Shown here piece by piece: positions 1 to 7,511 of a stretch of DNA of 20,915 nucleotides. The notes beneath the pieces are model-generated. The model worked only from the letters and a program-made list of their open reading frames with translations, was not told the origin of the DNA and did not search any database. Source of the stretch: an uncultured Clostridia bacterium. Its GTDB lineage: Bacteria; Bacillota; Clostridia; Oscillospirales; Ruminococcaceae. The DNA lies in contig CANCXY010000023.1 in the NCBI GenBank assembly GCA_947381875.1, positions 1-20,915 on the forward strand, in the 5' to 3' direction. Position 1 is the stretch's first letter, and every line of letters begins with the position of its first letter. The position numbers and the translations under genes were made by a program.

Positions 1-61
1 GTTAGATTTGCAGGGCTGTTTTGCGCCCATTTTTTCAACAAAATGCGTATTCTGTCCTGTG

Positions 62-88
62 GCGCGGGCTTGCCCGCGCTTTTCTTTT
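62..88 (+). terminator. GC-rich hairpin followed by T-rich tract
   Basis: GCGCGGGC (62-69) pairs with GCCCGCGC (72-79), most likely closing with a small GC loop, and is followed by a T-rich tract at 80-88. It reads as an intrinsic terminator for a plus-strand transcript entering from the left. It may also limit the minus-strand recombinase message that ends at 101, but it lacks a T-tract on that side. Confidence 0.55.
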
Positions 89-100
89 GCCCTTATCCGG

Positions 101-967
101 CTACTGTACGAGCCGCAGGCGCTCTATGAGCTTTCGGTGTTCTGCGCCTGTGGAAATCAGATAAATGCGCGTTGTCTCAATGCTTGAATGCCCCAGCACA
201 TCTGCCAGCTTCACAATGTCCCTGCACACCTTATAGAACAGCGTCGCAAACAGGTGACGCAGATTGTGCGGGAACACCTTCGAGGCGTCCACCCCTGCCG
301 CCTTGCACAGGCATTTCATCTCCGACCACACCTGGCGGCGGGAGATCGGTTGTCCTGTGCGCGTGCGGAAAATCGCGCCGGATTCAATTTTCTGCGTCCT
401 GGCATATTTTTTCAGCTTTCGGCAGAGCTTCCCAGGGAGGAGGATCGTGCGTACCTTGCCCTTTGATGTGATCTCCACCTGCCCCGCCTGCACAGCCTCC
501 AGCGTAATGAACCGTAATTCGCTGACTCGGATACCCGTTGCGCAGATAGTTTCCATCAGCAGATACAGCCGCTCGCGCCCTTGTTCGGATGCGGTTTTTA
601 ACAAACGCTCATATTCCTCGCGCGTTAAATCTTTTGCGCTGTTTCGGAACAAACGGCGCTGTACTTTGAGGAATCTCACACGGCGGTCTTCCCAGCCTAT
701 GTACCGAAAAAAGCTGTTCACGGCAGAGAGCTTGGCGTTAATTGTGCGCGGTGTAAGGCTCTGCTCCTGCAAATACGTCCGCCAGAGCAAGACATTTTCC
801 TTGCTTGTCCCCTTGCCTTTTTCTTCCAACCAGCTCAACAGCGCACGGACATCGTGCAAATATTTTATAATCGTCCCCTCGCTCTTTTCATTCTCCCTCA
901 AATAGCATTCGTAGCCTGTGATCTCTTCCTGTGTAAATGCCCCCTTGCCTCGTCCCTCACCCATCAT
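101..967 (-). CDS. Tyrosine recombinase / phage-type integrase (XerC/D-like)
   Basis: Site-specific recombinase that cuts and rejoins DNA through a tyrosine-DNA intermediate. The open frame begins at a TTG at 973 (290 residues), but I prefer the ATG two codons later because GGGAG then sits 8 nt upstream. Residues about 10-95 form the SAM-like core-binding domain, and about 115-285 the catalytic domain. Numbering from the TTG, the full catalytic set is visible: Arg149 (ATGIRVSEL), a lysine near 171, His236 and Arg239 (HNLRH), His262 (LGHSS) and Tyr271. It is full length and appears intact, in contrast with the broken integrase at about 1475-1812. It may mobilise a small element or be a resident Xer-like enzyme; its target is unknown. 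A hairpin lies at 999-1023 just upstream. Confidence 0.9.
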   Translation of the reverse strand: MMGEGRGKGAFTQEEITGYECYLRENEKSEGTIIKYLHDVRALLSWLEEKGKGTSKENVLLWRTYLQEQSLTPRTINAKLSAVNSFFRYIGWEDRRVRFLKVQRRLFRNSAKDLTREEYERLLKTASEQGRERLYLLMETICATGIRVSELRFITLEAVQAGQVEITSKGKVRTILLPGKLCRKLKKYARTQKIESGAIFRTRTGQPISRRQVWSEMKCLCKAAGVDASKVFPHNLRHLFATLFYKVCRDIVKLADVLGHSSIETTRIYLISTGAEHRKLIERLRLVQ

Positions 968-998
968 CCTCAACGCTCCCTATATATAAAATGTAGGG

Positions 999-1023
999 CG
1001 CAGCGGCCACTTCGGTCACTGCG
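999..1023. promoter_or_regulatory. Inverted repeat upstream of the recombinase gene
   Basis: CGCAGCGGCC (999-1008) and GGTCACTGCG (1014-1023) form a 10-bp stem with one mismatch and one G-T pair around a 5-nt loop. It lies about 32 bp upstream of the recombinase start, next to an AT-rich stretch (981-991). It could be an operator, a core recombination site or a leader hairpin. Only the symmetry is directly seen. Confidence 0.4.
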
Positions 1024-1112
1024 TCTTATGTTGTCATATCATGTTTTTGGGGGTTTTTGCAAGGAGCAATTCTATGAATACTTGAAAGTTGTATGTTTGC
1101 TATAATAGGTAT

Positions 1113-1208
1113 AGTGAAACTACCTGAAAATGAGTACGGCTTTCTGTGTTTCCCCTCCCGGAGGGCGGGGAAACATCAAAAGTTTATTTGTTTTCAAGTG
1201 GTTTCACT
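1113..1208. repeat. 96-bp nested palindromic repeat (MITE/REP-like)
   Basis: The outer arms, 1113-1130 (AGTGAAACTACCTGAAAA) and 1191-1208, are inverted repeats matching at 16 of 18 positions. Exactly centred inside is a second inverted repeat, TGTTTCCCCTCCC (1147-1159) and GGGCGGGGAAACA (1163-1175), with one mismatch and a 3-nt loop. A sequence of the same design occurs at 16603-16694. The element has no coding capacity. It occupies much of the gene-free stretch 974-1295; a TATAAT-like box at 1101-1106 is the only other signal I noticed there. Confidence 0.7.
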
Positions 1209-1259
1209 GTTATTGATCGCTTTCATGATACCTATCAGGCATTGTTTGAAAAATAAATA

Positions 1260-1289
1260 TTGCCCAAAAAGCGAAGATATTGGTATAAT
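1260..1289 (+). promoter_or_regulatory. Promoter of the IS5-type transposase fragment
   Basis: TTGCCC at 1260-1265 and a perfect TATAAT at 1284-1289 are separated by 18 bp. The ATG at 1296 is only 6 nt past the -10 box and no Shine-Dalgarno is present, so the message would be leaderless or start almost at the ATG. Confidence 0.55.
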
Positions 1290-1295
1290 AAGCAC

Positions 1296-1475
1296 ATGGA
1301 TAAATATAAAAGCTATGACATCACAGAGGAACAATGGGAACGGATTCAGCCTCTGCTGCCGCCGGAATATACGGGGAAGAAGGGACGCCCGCGAAAAGAT
1401 AACCGGATGATGCTCAACGGGATGCTCTGGATGAATCGCAGCGGAGCGCAATGGAGACAGCTTCCAGAGCGCTAT
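1296..1475 (+). pseudogene. IS5-family transposase, N-terminal fragment
   Basis: The first about 60 residues match the start of IS5-type transposases: YDITEEQWERIQPLLPP, a GRPRKDNR segment, then NGMLWMNRSGAQWRQLPERY. In the family the text continues with GPW and the catalytic DDE domain. Here it breaks after the codon for Tyr at about 1475 and runs into the inverted 3' end of an integrase, stopping three codons later. No catalytic residues remain, so it is inactive. The left terminal repeat of the IS could not be identified with confidence. Confidence 0.8.
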
Positions 1476-1812
1476 AGCCCATGATGTACTGCAGCGCCTT
1501 GGGGTTCATACCGACGTTTGCCATGGGGGTGCAGAACGTGTGCTGGAAAGAGTGCGGGGTGATATCGGGCAGTTGCTTCTTGTGCTGCTTGTTGTATTTC
1601 CTCACAAGACCCTTAATCACGGCGTTATAGTTCACGCCCACTTTCGGAGTTCCATCCTTTTTGAGAAACAGGAAATTGGTGTATCCGTCCATCGTGATGG
1701 TGTTTTTCTTCCCCCGGTTCTTCAGCACCCGCTTCAACGCCCGGTAGACCGGCTCACTCATGGGGATTTCCTGGTAGCTGTTCTTGGTCTTGGGTGTTTC
1801 GATGTAGTAGCC
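1475..1812 (-). pseudogene. ICE tyrosine integrase, central/C-terminal fragment
   Basis: Reads YYIETPKTKNSYQEIPMS, then a TMDGYTNFLFLKKDGTP-like segment and ITPHSFQHTFCT, ending ALQYIMGYS. This is the C-terminal half of Tn916/Tn1549-type integrases. Both ends are missing: the N-terminal half is replaced at about 1812 by another gene start, and the last part, including the catalytic tyrosine, is lost at about 1475 where the IS5 fragment begins. The expected HxLRH box reads HSFQH, so the second catalytic arginine is glutamine (CAG), a likely G-to-A change. It cannot be functional. The longer open frame running to 2043 continues out of frame through the neighbouring fragment. Confidence 0.8.
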
Positions 1813-1916
1813 ATCTCGATGAACTTGCTTACAGTGCTTCCGCTGGCGTAGATTTCTTCGCGGATCTGATTGTGAAGCTCCAGCGGAATCTTGCATGTCA
1901 GTCCCGTTGTTTCCAT
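1812..1916 (-). pseudogene. Small DNA-binding-type protein, 5' fragment
   Basis: An ATG at 1916-1914 preceded by AAAGGAG (spacer about 7) starts METTGLTCKIPLELHNQI followed by a segment ending TVSKFIEMA. The short beta strand followed by predicted helices suggests a ribbon-helix-helix regulator, but I do not recognise the family firmly. After about 34 codons the reading frame passes into the integrase fragment in the wrong frame. The good ribosome binding site shows this was a real gene start before the fusion. Confidence 0.55.
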
Positions 1917-2076
1917 TGTCCCGGCTCCTTTCCTGCCGTCCCTTGCGGCAAGACAAGCATACTACAAAGCGTGGGACAAAGCTATTCACAAGAACCAACA
2001 AGATTTTCCGCACACAATGCCCAAAGTCCGGCACAAGCAACAAGGGGGGAAAAGTCAGAGTTTCTGCGGTTTTTTC

Positions 2077-2370
2077 TCATCTCGCATGCGGGAGATTGTT
2101 TAGGAAATCCATCATCTGCGGCGGGAAAGGCGGGTCAGCGGGTAGTTCCGGGTTCGGCGGACTGCCGTCCGCCTGGGAAACAGGGAGCGCCTGCAATTCC
2201 TCGCGAAGCACCCTGCGGAGTGTTTCTTCCAGCACAGTTTTTTCCTGTGTTTGCAAAATAGCTCTGGCGACATATGCGCTGCGCTGTCCCTGCGGAACAC
2301 TTTGCAGCAGTGCCCACGCGGCCATATGCTCTGTATCCTGCGGGTTGGGGCGGAAGGAAAACGCGGGCAG
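2077..2370 (-). pseudogene. Small ParM-partner-like protein, start lost
   Basis: The frame runs from about 2370 to a stop at 2077 and contains FSFRPNPQDTEHMAAWALLQ, SAYVARAILQTQEK and a C-terminal tail rich in proline and acidic residues. In Tn1549-like elements and related plasmids a small protein of this kind follows the ParM gene; the assignment rests on that context. Its own start is missing because the ParM remnant is fused directly into it around 2362-2370. An internal ATG at 2325 gives an 82-residue frame but has no convincing ribosome binding site. Function unknown; a role in partition is only inferred. Confidence 0.5.
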
Positions 2371-2652
2371 AGCCTGCCAAGTTCCAGGCTGCGGCAGGCG
2401 GCGGCGTTCGGGACGCCGTTATCCAGGCGCATGAGGTCCACCGTCCAGCCGCCGATGTCCATCAGCAGCACGGACGGCTCGTCGCTGACAAGCTCCGGGC
2501 GGTTCACGATGGCCGACTATCCCTGCGGGAACAAAACTGCGTCCCGAATCGTGACGCGGTAAGCGGTGCCCTCGAATCGGAAACAAACCGGCTGGGAAAG
2601 AAAAATGCCGAGTCTTGATGGCGTAGTAGCCGTGATTGATGCCGATGTTCAT
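2362..2652 (-). pseudogene. ParM/StbA-like actin-fold segregation ATPase, multiply deleted
   Basis: ATG at 2652-2650 with AAAGGAG upstream begins MNIGINHGYYAIKTRHF, the phosphate-1 strand of ParM-type actin-like ATPases. After about 23 codons the frame shifts into a later part of the protein (FEGTAYRVTIRDAVLFPQG), where a TAG stop replaces an expected aromatic codon. It continues in that frame with NRPELVSDEPSVLLMDIGGW and TVDLMRLDNG, the phosphate-2 region, then is cut again after CRSLELG and joined to the next gene. At least two internal deletions, a frameshift and a stop make it dead. The intact protein would polymerise to segregate the circular or plasmid form of the element. Confidence 0.75.
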
Positions 2653-2793
2653 GTTTCGTTCTCCTTTACGCTTTTCGTGTAATTTTCTTTTTTGCCTGAT
2701 GGGAGAGAGTCTTTTTCCGGGGAGATATGCTATTCTTTTCCAGGCCGGTAAAGAGTATTAGGGGGAGAGTGTGAGAGGGGGGAAGAGGGCGGC
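2653..2793. other. Non-coding stretch: ParM leader up to the IS3 end
   Basis: Contains the ParM ribosome binding site (AAAGGAG on the minus strand near 2663-2669) and then purine-rich sequence up to the IS boundary. No gene is seen. It does not contain the missing 3' end of the surface-protein gene that the IS interrupts on its other side. Confidence 0.5.
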
Positions 2794-2871
2794 TGAGCCC
2801 TTCCCGGTTCACAGGACAGTAAAAAGGTTACCAAAACGGAATGAAACGCAGGATAACTCGTAGATACTCGC

Positions 2872-3696
2872 TCAGGCGGAGGGATGCCCAGATAAGGATT
2901 GTGCAAAAGCGTTGGGAGGACGCCAGGCAATAGAGGAATGCGGACGCACAGGATTGTAAAAAGCCTCGATGTAAGCAAATACGTCAGCCATAGCCTGCTT
3001 TCTTGAGGAGAAATGGCGTAGATGGAGGCATTCACATTTCAGGCAGCTGAAAAAGTTCTCAGCAACAGCATTGTCGTAGGGGTCGCCCTTGCGGGACATG
3101 CTCTGGCAGATGCCAAGAGCAGTGAGGCGCTGACGGTAAGCGGCAGCAGCGTATTGGACGCCGCGGTCGGAGTGGAAGAGGAGGCCGGGGCGTGGCTTGC
3201 GGCGCCGGACAGCCATATCGAAAGCGGCGAGGGCAAGGTTTGTGTCGATGCGCTCGGAGAAAGCATAGCCGACGATCTGCTTTGTGCAAAGGTCTTTCAC
3301 AATGGCGCAGTAGAGCCAGCCCTCATCAGTGGGGATGTAGGTGATGTCGCCGACCCAGGCGGTGTCGGGCTTGTCAAAGGAAAAACGGCGCGCAAGGAGA
3401 TTGGGCGCGATGGGATGAGAATGCTTTGAATTCGTTGTGGCTCTGTACGCGCGTTTGCGCAGGGAAAAGATACCCAGTTCATTCATCAGACGGTGAATCC
3501 GTTTGCGGGAGCAGGAAAGCTCCTTGCGGATCAGGTGATACAGGCTATCGAGGCCCAATGCCGGATAACGCTGATGCAGTGCCAGCAGGCGGCGTTTGAG
3601 CGCCTGATTCTGCTGCTGCCGCAAGGACGGTTTACGATGCAGCCATTCGTAATACCCGCTGCGGGAGACTTCCAACAATCGGCATAATAGTTCCAC
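2872..3696 (-). CDS. IS3-family transposase OrfB (DDE integrase domain)
   Basis: Catalytic half of the transposase, 274 residues counted from a GTG at 3696. The same open frame continues upstream to the slippery site at 3768-3774, so the working product is probably an OrfA-OrfB fusion made by -1 frameshifting. An N-terminal HTH_21-like segment (LLEVSRSGYYEWLHRK) precedes the rve core. The DDE triad is visible: Asp in VGDITYIPT, Asp in HSDRGVQYA and Glu in DNAVAENFFSCLK. The end, FYNPVRPHSSIAWRPPNAF, is also typical. Full length, with no sign of decay, so the IS may still be active. Confidence 0.92.
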   Translation of the reverse strand: MELLCRLLEVSRSGYYEWLHRKPSLRQQQNQALKRRLLALHQRYPALGLDSLYHLIRKELSCSRKRIHRLMNELGIFSLRKRAYRATTNSKHSHPIAPNLLARRFSFDKPDTAWVGDITYIPTDEGWLYCAIVKDLCTKQIVGYAFSERIDTNLALAAFDMAVRRRKPRPGLLFHSDRGVQYAAAAYRQRLTALGICQSMSRKGDPYDNAVAENFFSCLKCECLHLRHFSSRKQAMADVFAYIEAFYNPVRPHSSIAWRPPNAFAQSLSGHPSA

Positions 3697-3740
3697 AGAC
3701 GCTCCCGCGCGGGCAGTACGGATGTACTCATACTTGTCCT

Positions 3741-4061
3741 CTATGGCTTTGAAAGTATGCCGACGGATTTTTTTAGGACGTCAATGACCTCGTCTTTCTC
3801 CTCGATTTTCTTGCGTAACACGCGGATCTCTGCCTCCAGCTCCCGCAGGCGTTTGGCGTCACGGTTCTGGCGGTCGGCTTGTCCCGGTGATGGTGCGCCT
3901 GCTGCCTTGAGCCAACTGCGCAGCGTGTCTATGCAGATGCCCAATTCCCTTGCTACCTCGCGGCTTTGACGCCCTTGTTCAGTGACCATCCGCACCGCTC
4001 CGGCCTTGAACGCCTCGTCATAGCGCGGTGGTGCTGTGTGTTTTCGTTCTTTTGTTGCCAT
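3741..4061 (-). CDS. IS3-family transposase OrfA (helix-turn-helix)
   Basis: A 106-residue DNA-binding subunit. The start ATG at 4061-4059 has GGAAAGGAG upstream. Residues about 13-55 form the HTH_Tnp_1 domain (YDEAFKAGAVRMVTEQ, then SREVARELGICIDTLRSWLK). Residues about 65-100 form a leucine-zipper coiled coil (RLRELEAEIRVLRKKIEEK) typical of IS3 OrfA. Near its 3' end, A_AAA_AAA in frame should let ribosomes slip into the OrfB frame. An upstream in-frame open stretch continues into the interrupted surface-protein gene, so read-through could add a long unrelated N-terminus, but the ribosome binding site supports the internal start. Confidence 0.9.
   Translation of the reverse strand: MATKERKHTAPPRYDEAFKAGAVRMVTEQGRQSREVARELGICIDTLRSWLKAAGAPSPGQADRQNRDAKRLRELEAEIRVLRKKIEEKDEVIDVLKKSVGILSKP
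3768..3774 (-). promoter_or_regulatory. Programmed -1 frameshift heptamer A_AAA_AAA
   Basis: On the minus strand the OrfA codons CTA AAA AAA TCC place seven adenines in the correct X_XXY_YYZ phase. Slipping back one base enters a frame open all the way into OrfB, giving a linker through IEDKYEYIRTARAGAS to the OrfB body. This is the standard IS3-family arrangement for making the fused transposase. Confidence 0.8.
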
Positions 4062-4128
4062 GGTTTGTCTCCTTTCCCTTTCCATTATACTGATTATTTC
4101 TTTGTCTGGCAATTCGGGTATAGGGGCA

Positions 4129-7100
4129 GTGGAGCTTGCCACGAGGTGGTCTTTTTTCAAAACGGGAAGAAAATCGCTTTTCCACCCGGCGTCCGTCAGT
4201 ACGGTGGTGTGCCAGATTGGTGTACCGTCCGCATTGGTGATTTTCGAGTAATCCACAATGCCCGTTACGCCATCCGGATGGTGGATATCGTCGGCGACAT
4301 AAAGATCATAGACTGCCCCGTCGAGAGAAGAATTTCCGTTGCTGCCCGCCGTGAGCGTCCGCATGGCGTCCAAGTCGACCTTTGTCAGCACGATTTCACC
4401 AAGTGCGCGGTCGTTCCGGAATTTGTCTGCCACAGGATACACCGTGCGCCCGTCCTCGTTCAGCGCCGCACCGGACCGGTCGGTGATATACGTTTTCAAA
4501 GCGGGTTTCGCTGTGCGGCTGATCGTTACCGATACAATTCCTTTACCCGTGTCCACGAGCGTCCCGCCCTTGTTGGACGCGCTGATGTCGGCGTTGTAAT
4601 CGGCATTGCTCAGCCAGATAGTTTTGCCGTTGTTTTCTTTGGTGATTTCAATGGCATACGCGCGTTTGTTGAACGGCGTACCCGCTGTGCCGGGGTGCGC
4701 GGCGTCTGTCCAGTCGCCGTAATAGCCTGCGGGAGCGCATTCCTCTACAATGAGGAATTTCCCCTCGTTTCGCTGGGTGTAATAGAGCGTTTCCGTTGTG
4801 GGATTGCCCTTTGCGTAATCGCTGTGGTTCTTAACTGTGTATGTCCCGTCGGCCTGCCGCTCAATGGTATACTGATCGTACCCGCCGCGCGAAACATACT
4901 TCTGTTTCACGGTATCCCACATATAGATACTGAACGAAGCGTCTCCCCGGATGCGTTTGCCGGTCTCGCTGTCCACCTTGTCGATCTTGATTTGCAGCAA
5001 CCATTCGTCATTCTTCATGGGGAACTCGTTTTCAGACGTCCCGGCAGGGACCGTGACGCTCTGGTGCCCGCCTATCACGCCGGTGTTCATTTCGTAGCCG
5101 TGCGGCAGCTCTGTTTCGTCGATCATAAACTCCAGTTCCGAAAGCTGCTCTCTGGCCTTTTTGATGGCGTCATCGACAGATTTCTGCGCTTCGTTTTTCA
5201 ACTCCGCGATTGCCGCATTTTTGGCCGCTTCCGCCGCCTCGTCTGCTGCGGCCTGTGTCTCATACGGGCCGACCTTGCCGCTCTTTTTCGAGGTGGATTC
5301 TTTGGAAACCTCGTAATGCAGACTCCAGCTTGCCGACGCCTTGCCGCCGTTGTTGTGGAAATTGTCGTCCATCGTGTGACCCGCTGTTGTGACCGTCTGA
5401 CGGTCGCCGGGTGTCAAAGCCCATCGGCCCCCCTCAATCTCGCCGGAGGAAAAAAGAGGCTTGATGTCGATCACCGCTTCATCGACCCTTTCACCGGCCA
5501 CTGTCTGCCTTTTGTTAATGCCCAGCGAAAACGTGAGGTCAAACTCCCCGCTGGCCGACTGTGCCGGGGCTTCCCATTCCGCATGGAACTTTTTCTCTGC
5601 GGGCTTGGGCCATTCGAGGTACTCCCCGAACACACTGACAGTCTGCCACCCCTCGATGGGCGGGTAGTAGATATAGCACCAGACAATGGATTCATTTTCG
5701 CCCCATTCGATGGTTGGGTCGTCCGCAAATGTCACGGCACCGCTTGTCATTCGGTCAATGGAATCCTTGTAGACTTTCGCCGCAACGCTGTCGGGATACG
5801 TCTCCATGATCCACTTCTGCACGTCGTCGTAACAGACGCTGGCTTCATCTATGGTGAATGTGCGGGAGCTGCTCGCGCTCATCAGGCCGAGTGAGAGTTG
5901 GTTGAGGCCACCCCAGATACGAACCTGGTTGCCGTAGTGGTCGCCGGGGATATAGTCCTTTGTTTCCAGATAAGACGTAACGCCGTAGGAATACAGCGGA
6001 CACCCTGCGGGCTGGCCGTTCGCGCCGTGCGTGCAACAGTACGCCGGTTCGCCGTTGAACCAGATCAGCCAACTGTCGTTTACCTTTGCGACCTTTGTAA
6101 TTTTGCCCGTTGTAACAGCGGGAATCGGGCGCTCTATATCTCCTATGCCCGCATAGGTGGACGCCGCGCCGTGTACAACAGTGCCTTTGTCCGCATACAA
6201 TGCGGGGGAATTTTCAGAAACGCCCGAGTCAATATGGACGTTCAGCGTCTTTTCAAGCGCCGTGCCGTCCGGGGCGGTGTAGACAAGGCGGGCGGTGAAA
6301 TCGCTCTTTGCCCGCACGAAAAAGCCGGAAACGTCGGCGGAGGATTCGATGTGTGCGGCTTTCAGAATATTTGCCGCTTCCTCCGCCGTCGCGTCGTTGC
6401 CTGTCCCGTTCTGGCTCAAAACCGTTACATGATCCGGTAAAATTACCTGCGTCGTGCTGTTGTTGGCAGGGTACTCGACCTGCGCCAGCAGGGAATATGA
6501 TTGCATAGTCTTTGCCCGTCTGCAAGGAAGCTGTGACGGTGAGATTGTCGTTGTTCAGCGCTTCGGCGTCCATATAGCAGCGCTTAGTGCTGCCAAGGTC
6601 AAACCTCCACGCGCCGAGGCCGATTTTTGTCTCGCCTGTGTGGACAGGCAGGCCGTAGTTGCCCATGTAATAGCCGGTCGGTGCGTCAGGCAGATCACCG
6701 CAGAGGATTGTGGCAATCTGCTCATCGGTGGGGGTATCTCCCGACGGTTCGTCGCCGCCCGATATGGTAGGAAAGTCCATTGCATGGTGCATAGCCATGA
6801 CGAGTGATGTCCATGCGCTGTAGGCGACCTGCACTTCCTCGTTCTCCACTTCTTCTTCGGGGATCTCATAGTACAGATCCTCGGCGGCGTAGAGCTGTGC
6901 GGCCAGTTCATCGGATTTTTCGGTTGCCTCTGCGAGAGCCGCAATCAGGTCGGGGTTCTCTTCGTCCAATGCCCATGCTTGATTGGCAATGCCCCAGAGA
7001 TTGGCGGCATTGATGAGCGCGTCCCTGTCAAGCGCGGCTACGGCGTCGATAAACGCCTGGGCTTGTTCGCTCAATGGGGTGGGTGTATCGCCGGTGCTTC

Positions 7101-7371
7101 CCGAATCAGATTCGCCGCTTTCCGATGCGTTGTTCGGTTCAACAGATTGTGAGAAGTCTGAATCGGGATTGGGCTCCGCATCTGCAATGCTTTCGCTACT
7201 TTTGCTTTCGGCCTCGCCCGGTTCGGAGGCTGTATCAGAGCCGGATGACTCCGGCGTGGAGGATATAATGTCCTCGTCTGCGGCCACAGCCGCAGGACAC
7301 AGCGTAGTCATACAGAGCAGCGCTGCCAGAAATACCGCCATGACGCGGCGGAATGTTTTGCTTTTTCTCAA
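4129..7371 (-). pseudogene. SpaA/Cna-B-type cell-surface adhesin, frameshifted and truncated
   Basis: Large secreted surface protein of the type carried by Gram-positive conjugative elements. The start is TTG at 7371 with AGGAGG 6 nt upstream. Residues 1-31 are a signal peptide ending PAAVAADE. A Ser/Glu/Asp-rich linker and a helical region follow. Near 6495-6508 the frame shifts by one base: the first frame runs uselessly to 6253 while homology continues in the frame starting at 6506 (LLAQVEYPANN). Next comes a likely thioester domain with AYCCTHG and GNQVRIWGG, then a coiled coil, and two Cna-B-like beta domains (LLQIKIDKVDSETGKRIRG; GEIVLTKVDLDAMRTL). At about 4129 an IS3 element cuts the second Cna-B domain, removing the rest and any LPXTG anchor. 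Probable role: attachment to host or mating cells. The frameshift could be a sequencing error; the IS truncation is not. Confidence 0.8.
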
Positions 7372-7505
7372 AAAGTACCTCCTCTTATTTTAATATGGAG
7401 TACACCTGTTCCGCATGGGAACAGGCACTTGGATGGAATGACGAACGCCTGCAGGGCGGCGCTCTGGGATGAGGAAGAAGTTGCTTCATCTGTTGCTGCC
7501 CTCAT
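7368..7505 (-). CDS. 45-residue ORF overlapping the surface-protein start
   Basis: An intact frame from ATG at 7505-7503 to TGA at 7370-7368. It contains QSAALQAFVIPSKCLFPC and ends IKIRGGTF. The stop overlaps the TTG start of the surface-protein gene as TTGA, the typical layout for translational coupling. It begins 6 nt after the stop of the preceding small ORF and has no Shine-Dalgarno of its own, so it would rely on reinitiation. A perfect 8-bp hairpin (CCTGTTCC 7405-7412, GGAACAGG 7418-7425) lies within it. It may be a leader peptide or a chance frame; function unknown. Confidence 0.4.
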   Translation of the reverse strand: MRAATDEATSSSSQSAALQAFVIPSKCLFPCGTGVLHIKIRGGTF

Positions 7506-7511
7506 TCTTTT

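Larger units (their letters stand above)
2794..4128 (-). mobile_element. IS3-family insertion sequence, about 1335 bp
   Basis: A complete two-ORF IS3-type element with orfA and orfB in overlapping frames and a slippery heptamer between them. Proposed ends both start TG and end CA: the left end reads TGAGCCCTTCCCGGTTC from 2794, and the right end read on the minus strand from 4128 starts TGCCCCTATACCCGAATT. They match at roughly 15 of 27 aligned positions, so exact ends are tentative. No 3-4 bp target duplication is visible. The right side lies inside the surface-protein gene while the left side is ParM leader, so flanking DNA was lost or rearranged after insertion. Confidence 0.75.

Noticed and set aside
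1414..2043. A single 209-residue integrase gene
   Set aside because: Only the middle part is integrase. The ends are out-of-frame translations of a neighbouring gene start and of the IS5 fragment, so it is a fusion of fragments.
3966..5894. A 642-codon open frame on the plus strand
   Set aside because: It lies antisense to the adhesin gene, whose minus-strand product has clear domains. The plus-strand product is arginine- and cysteine-rich with no recognisable motif, and reflects codon bias of the opposite strand.
6480..6515. Programmed ribosomal frameshift in the adhesin
   Set aside because: No slippery heptamer or downstream stem is visible at the frame change, so mutation or sequencing error is more likely.
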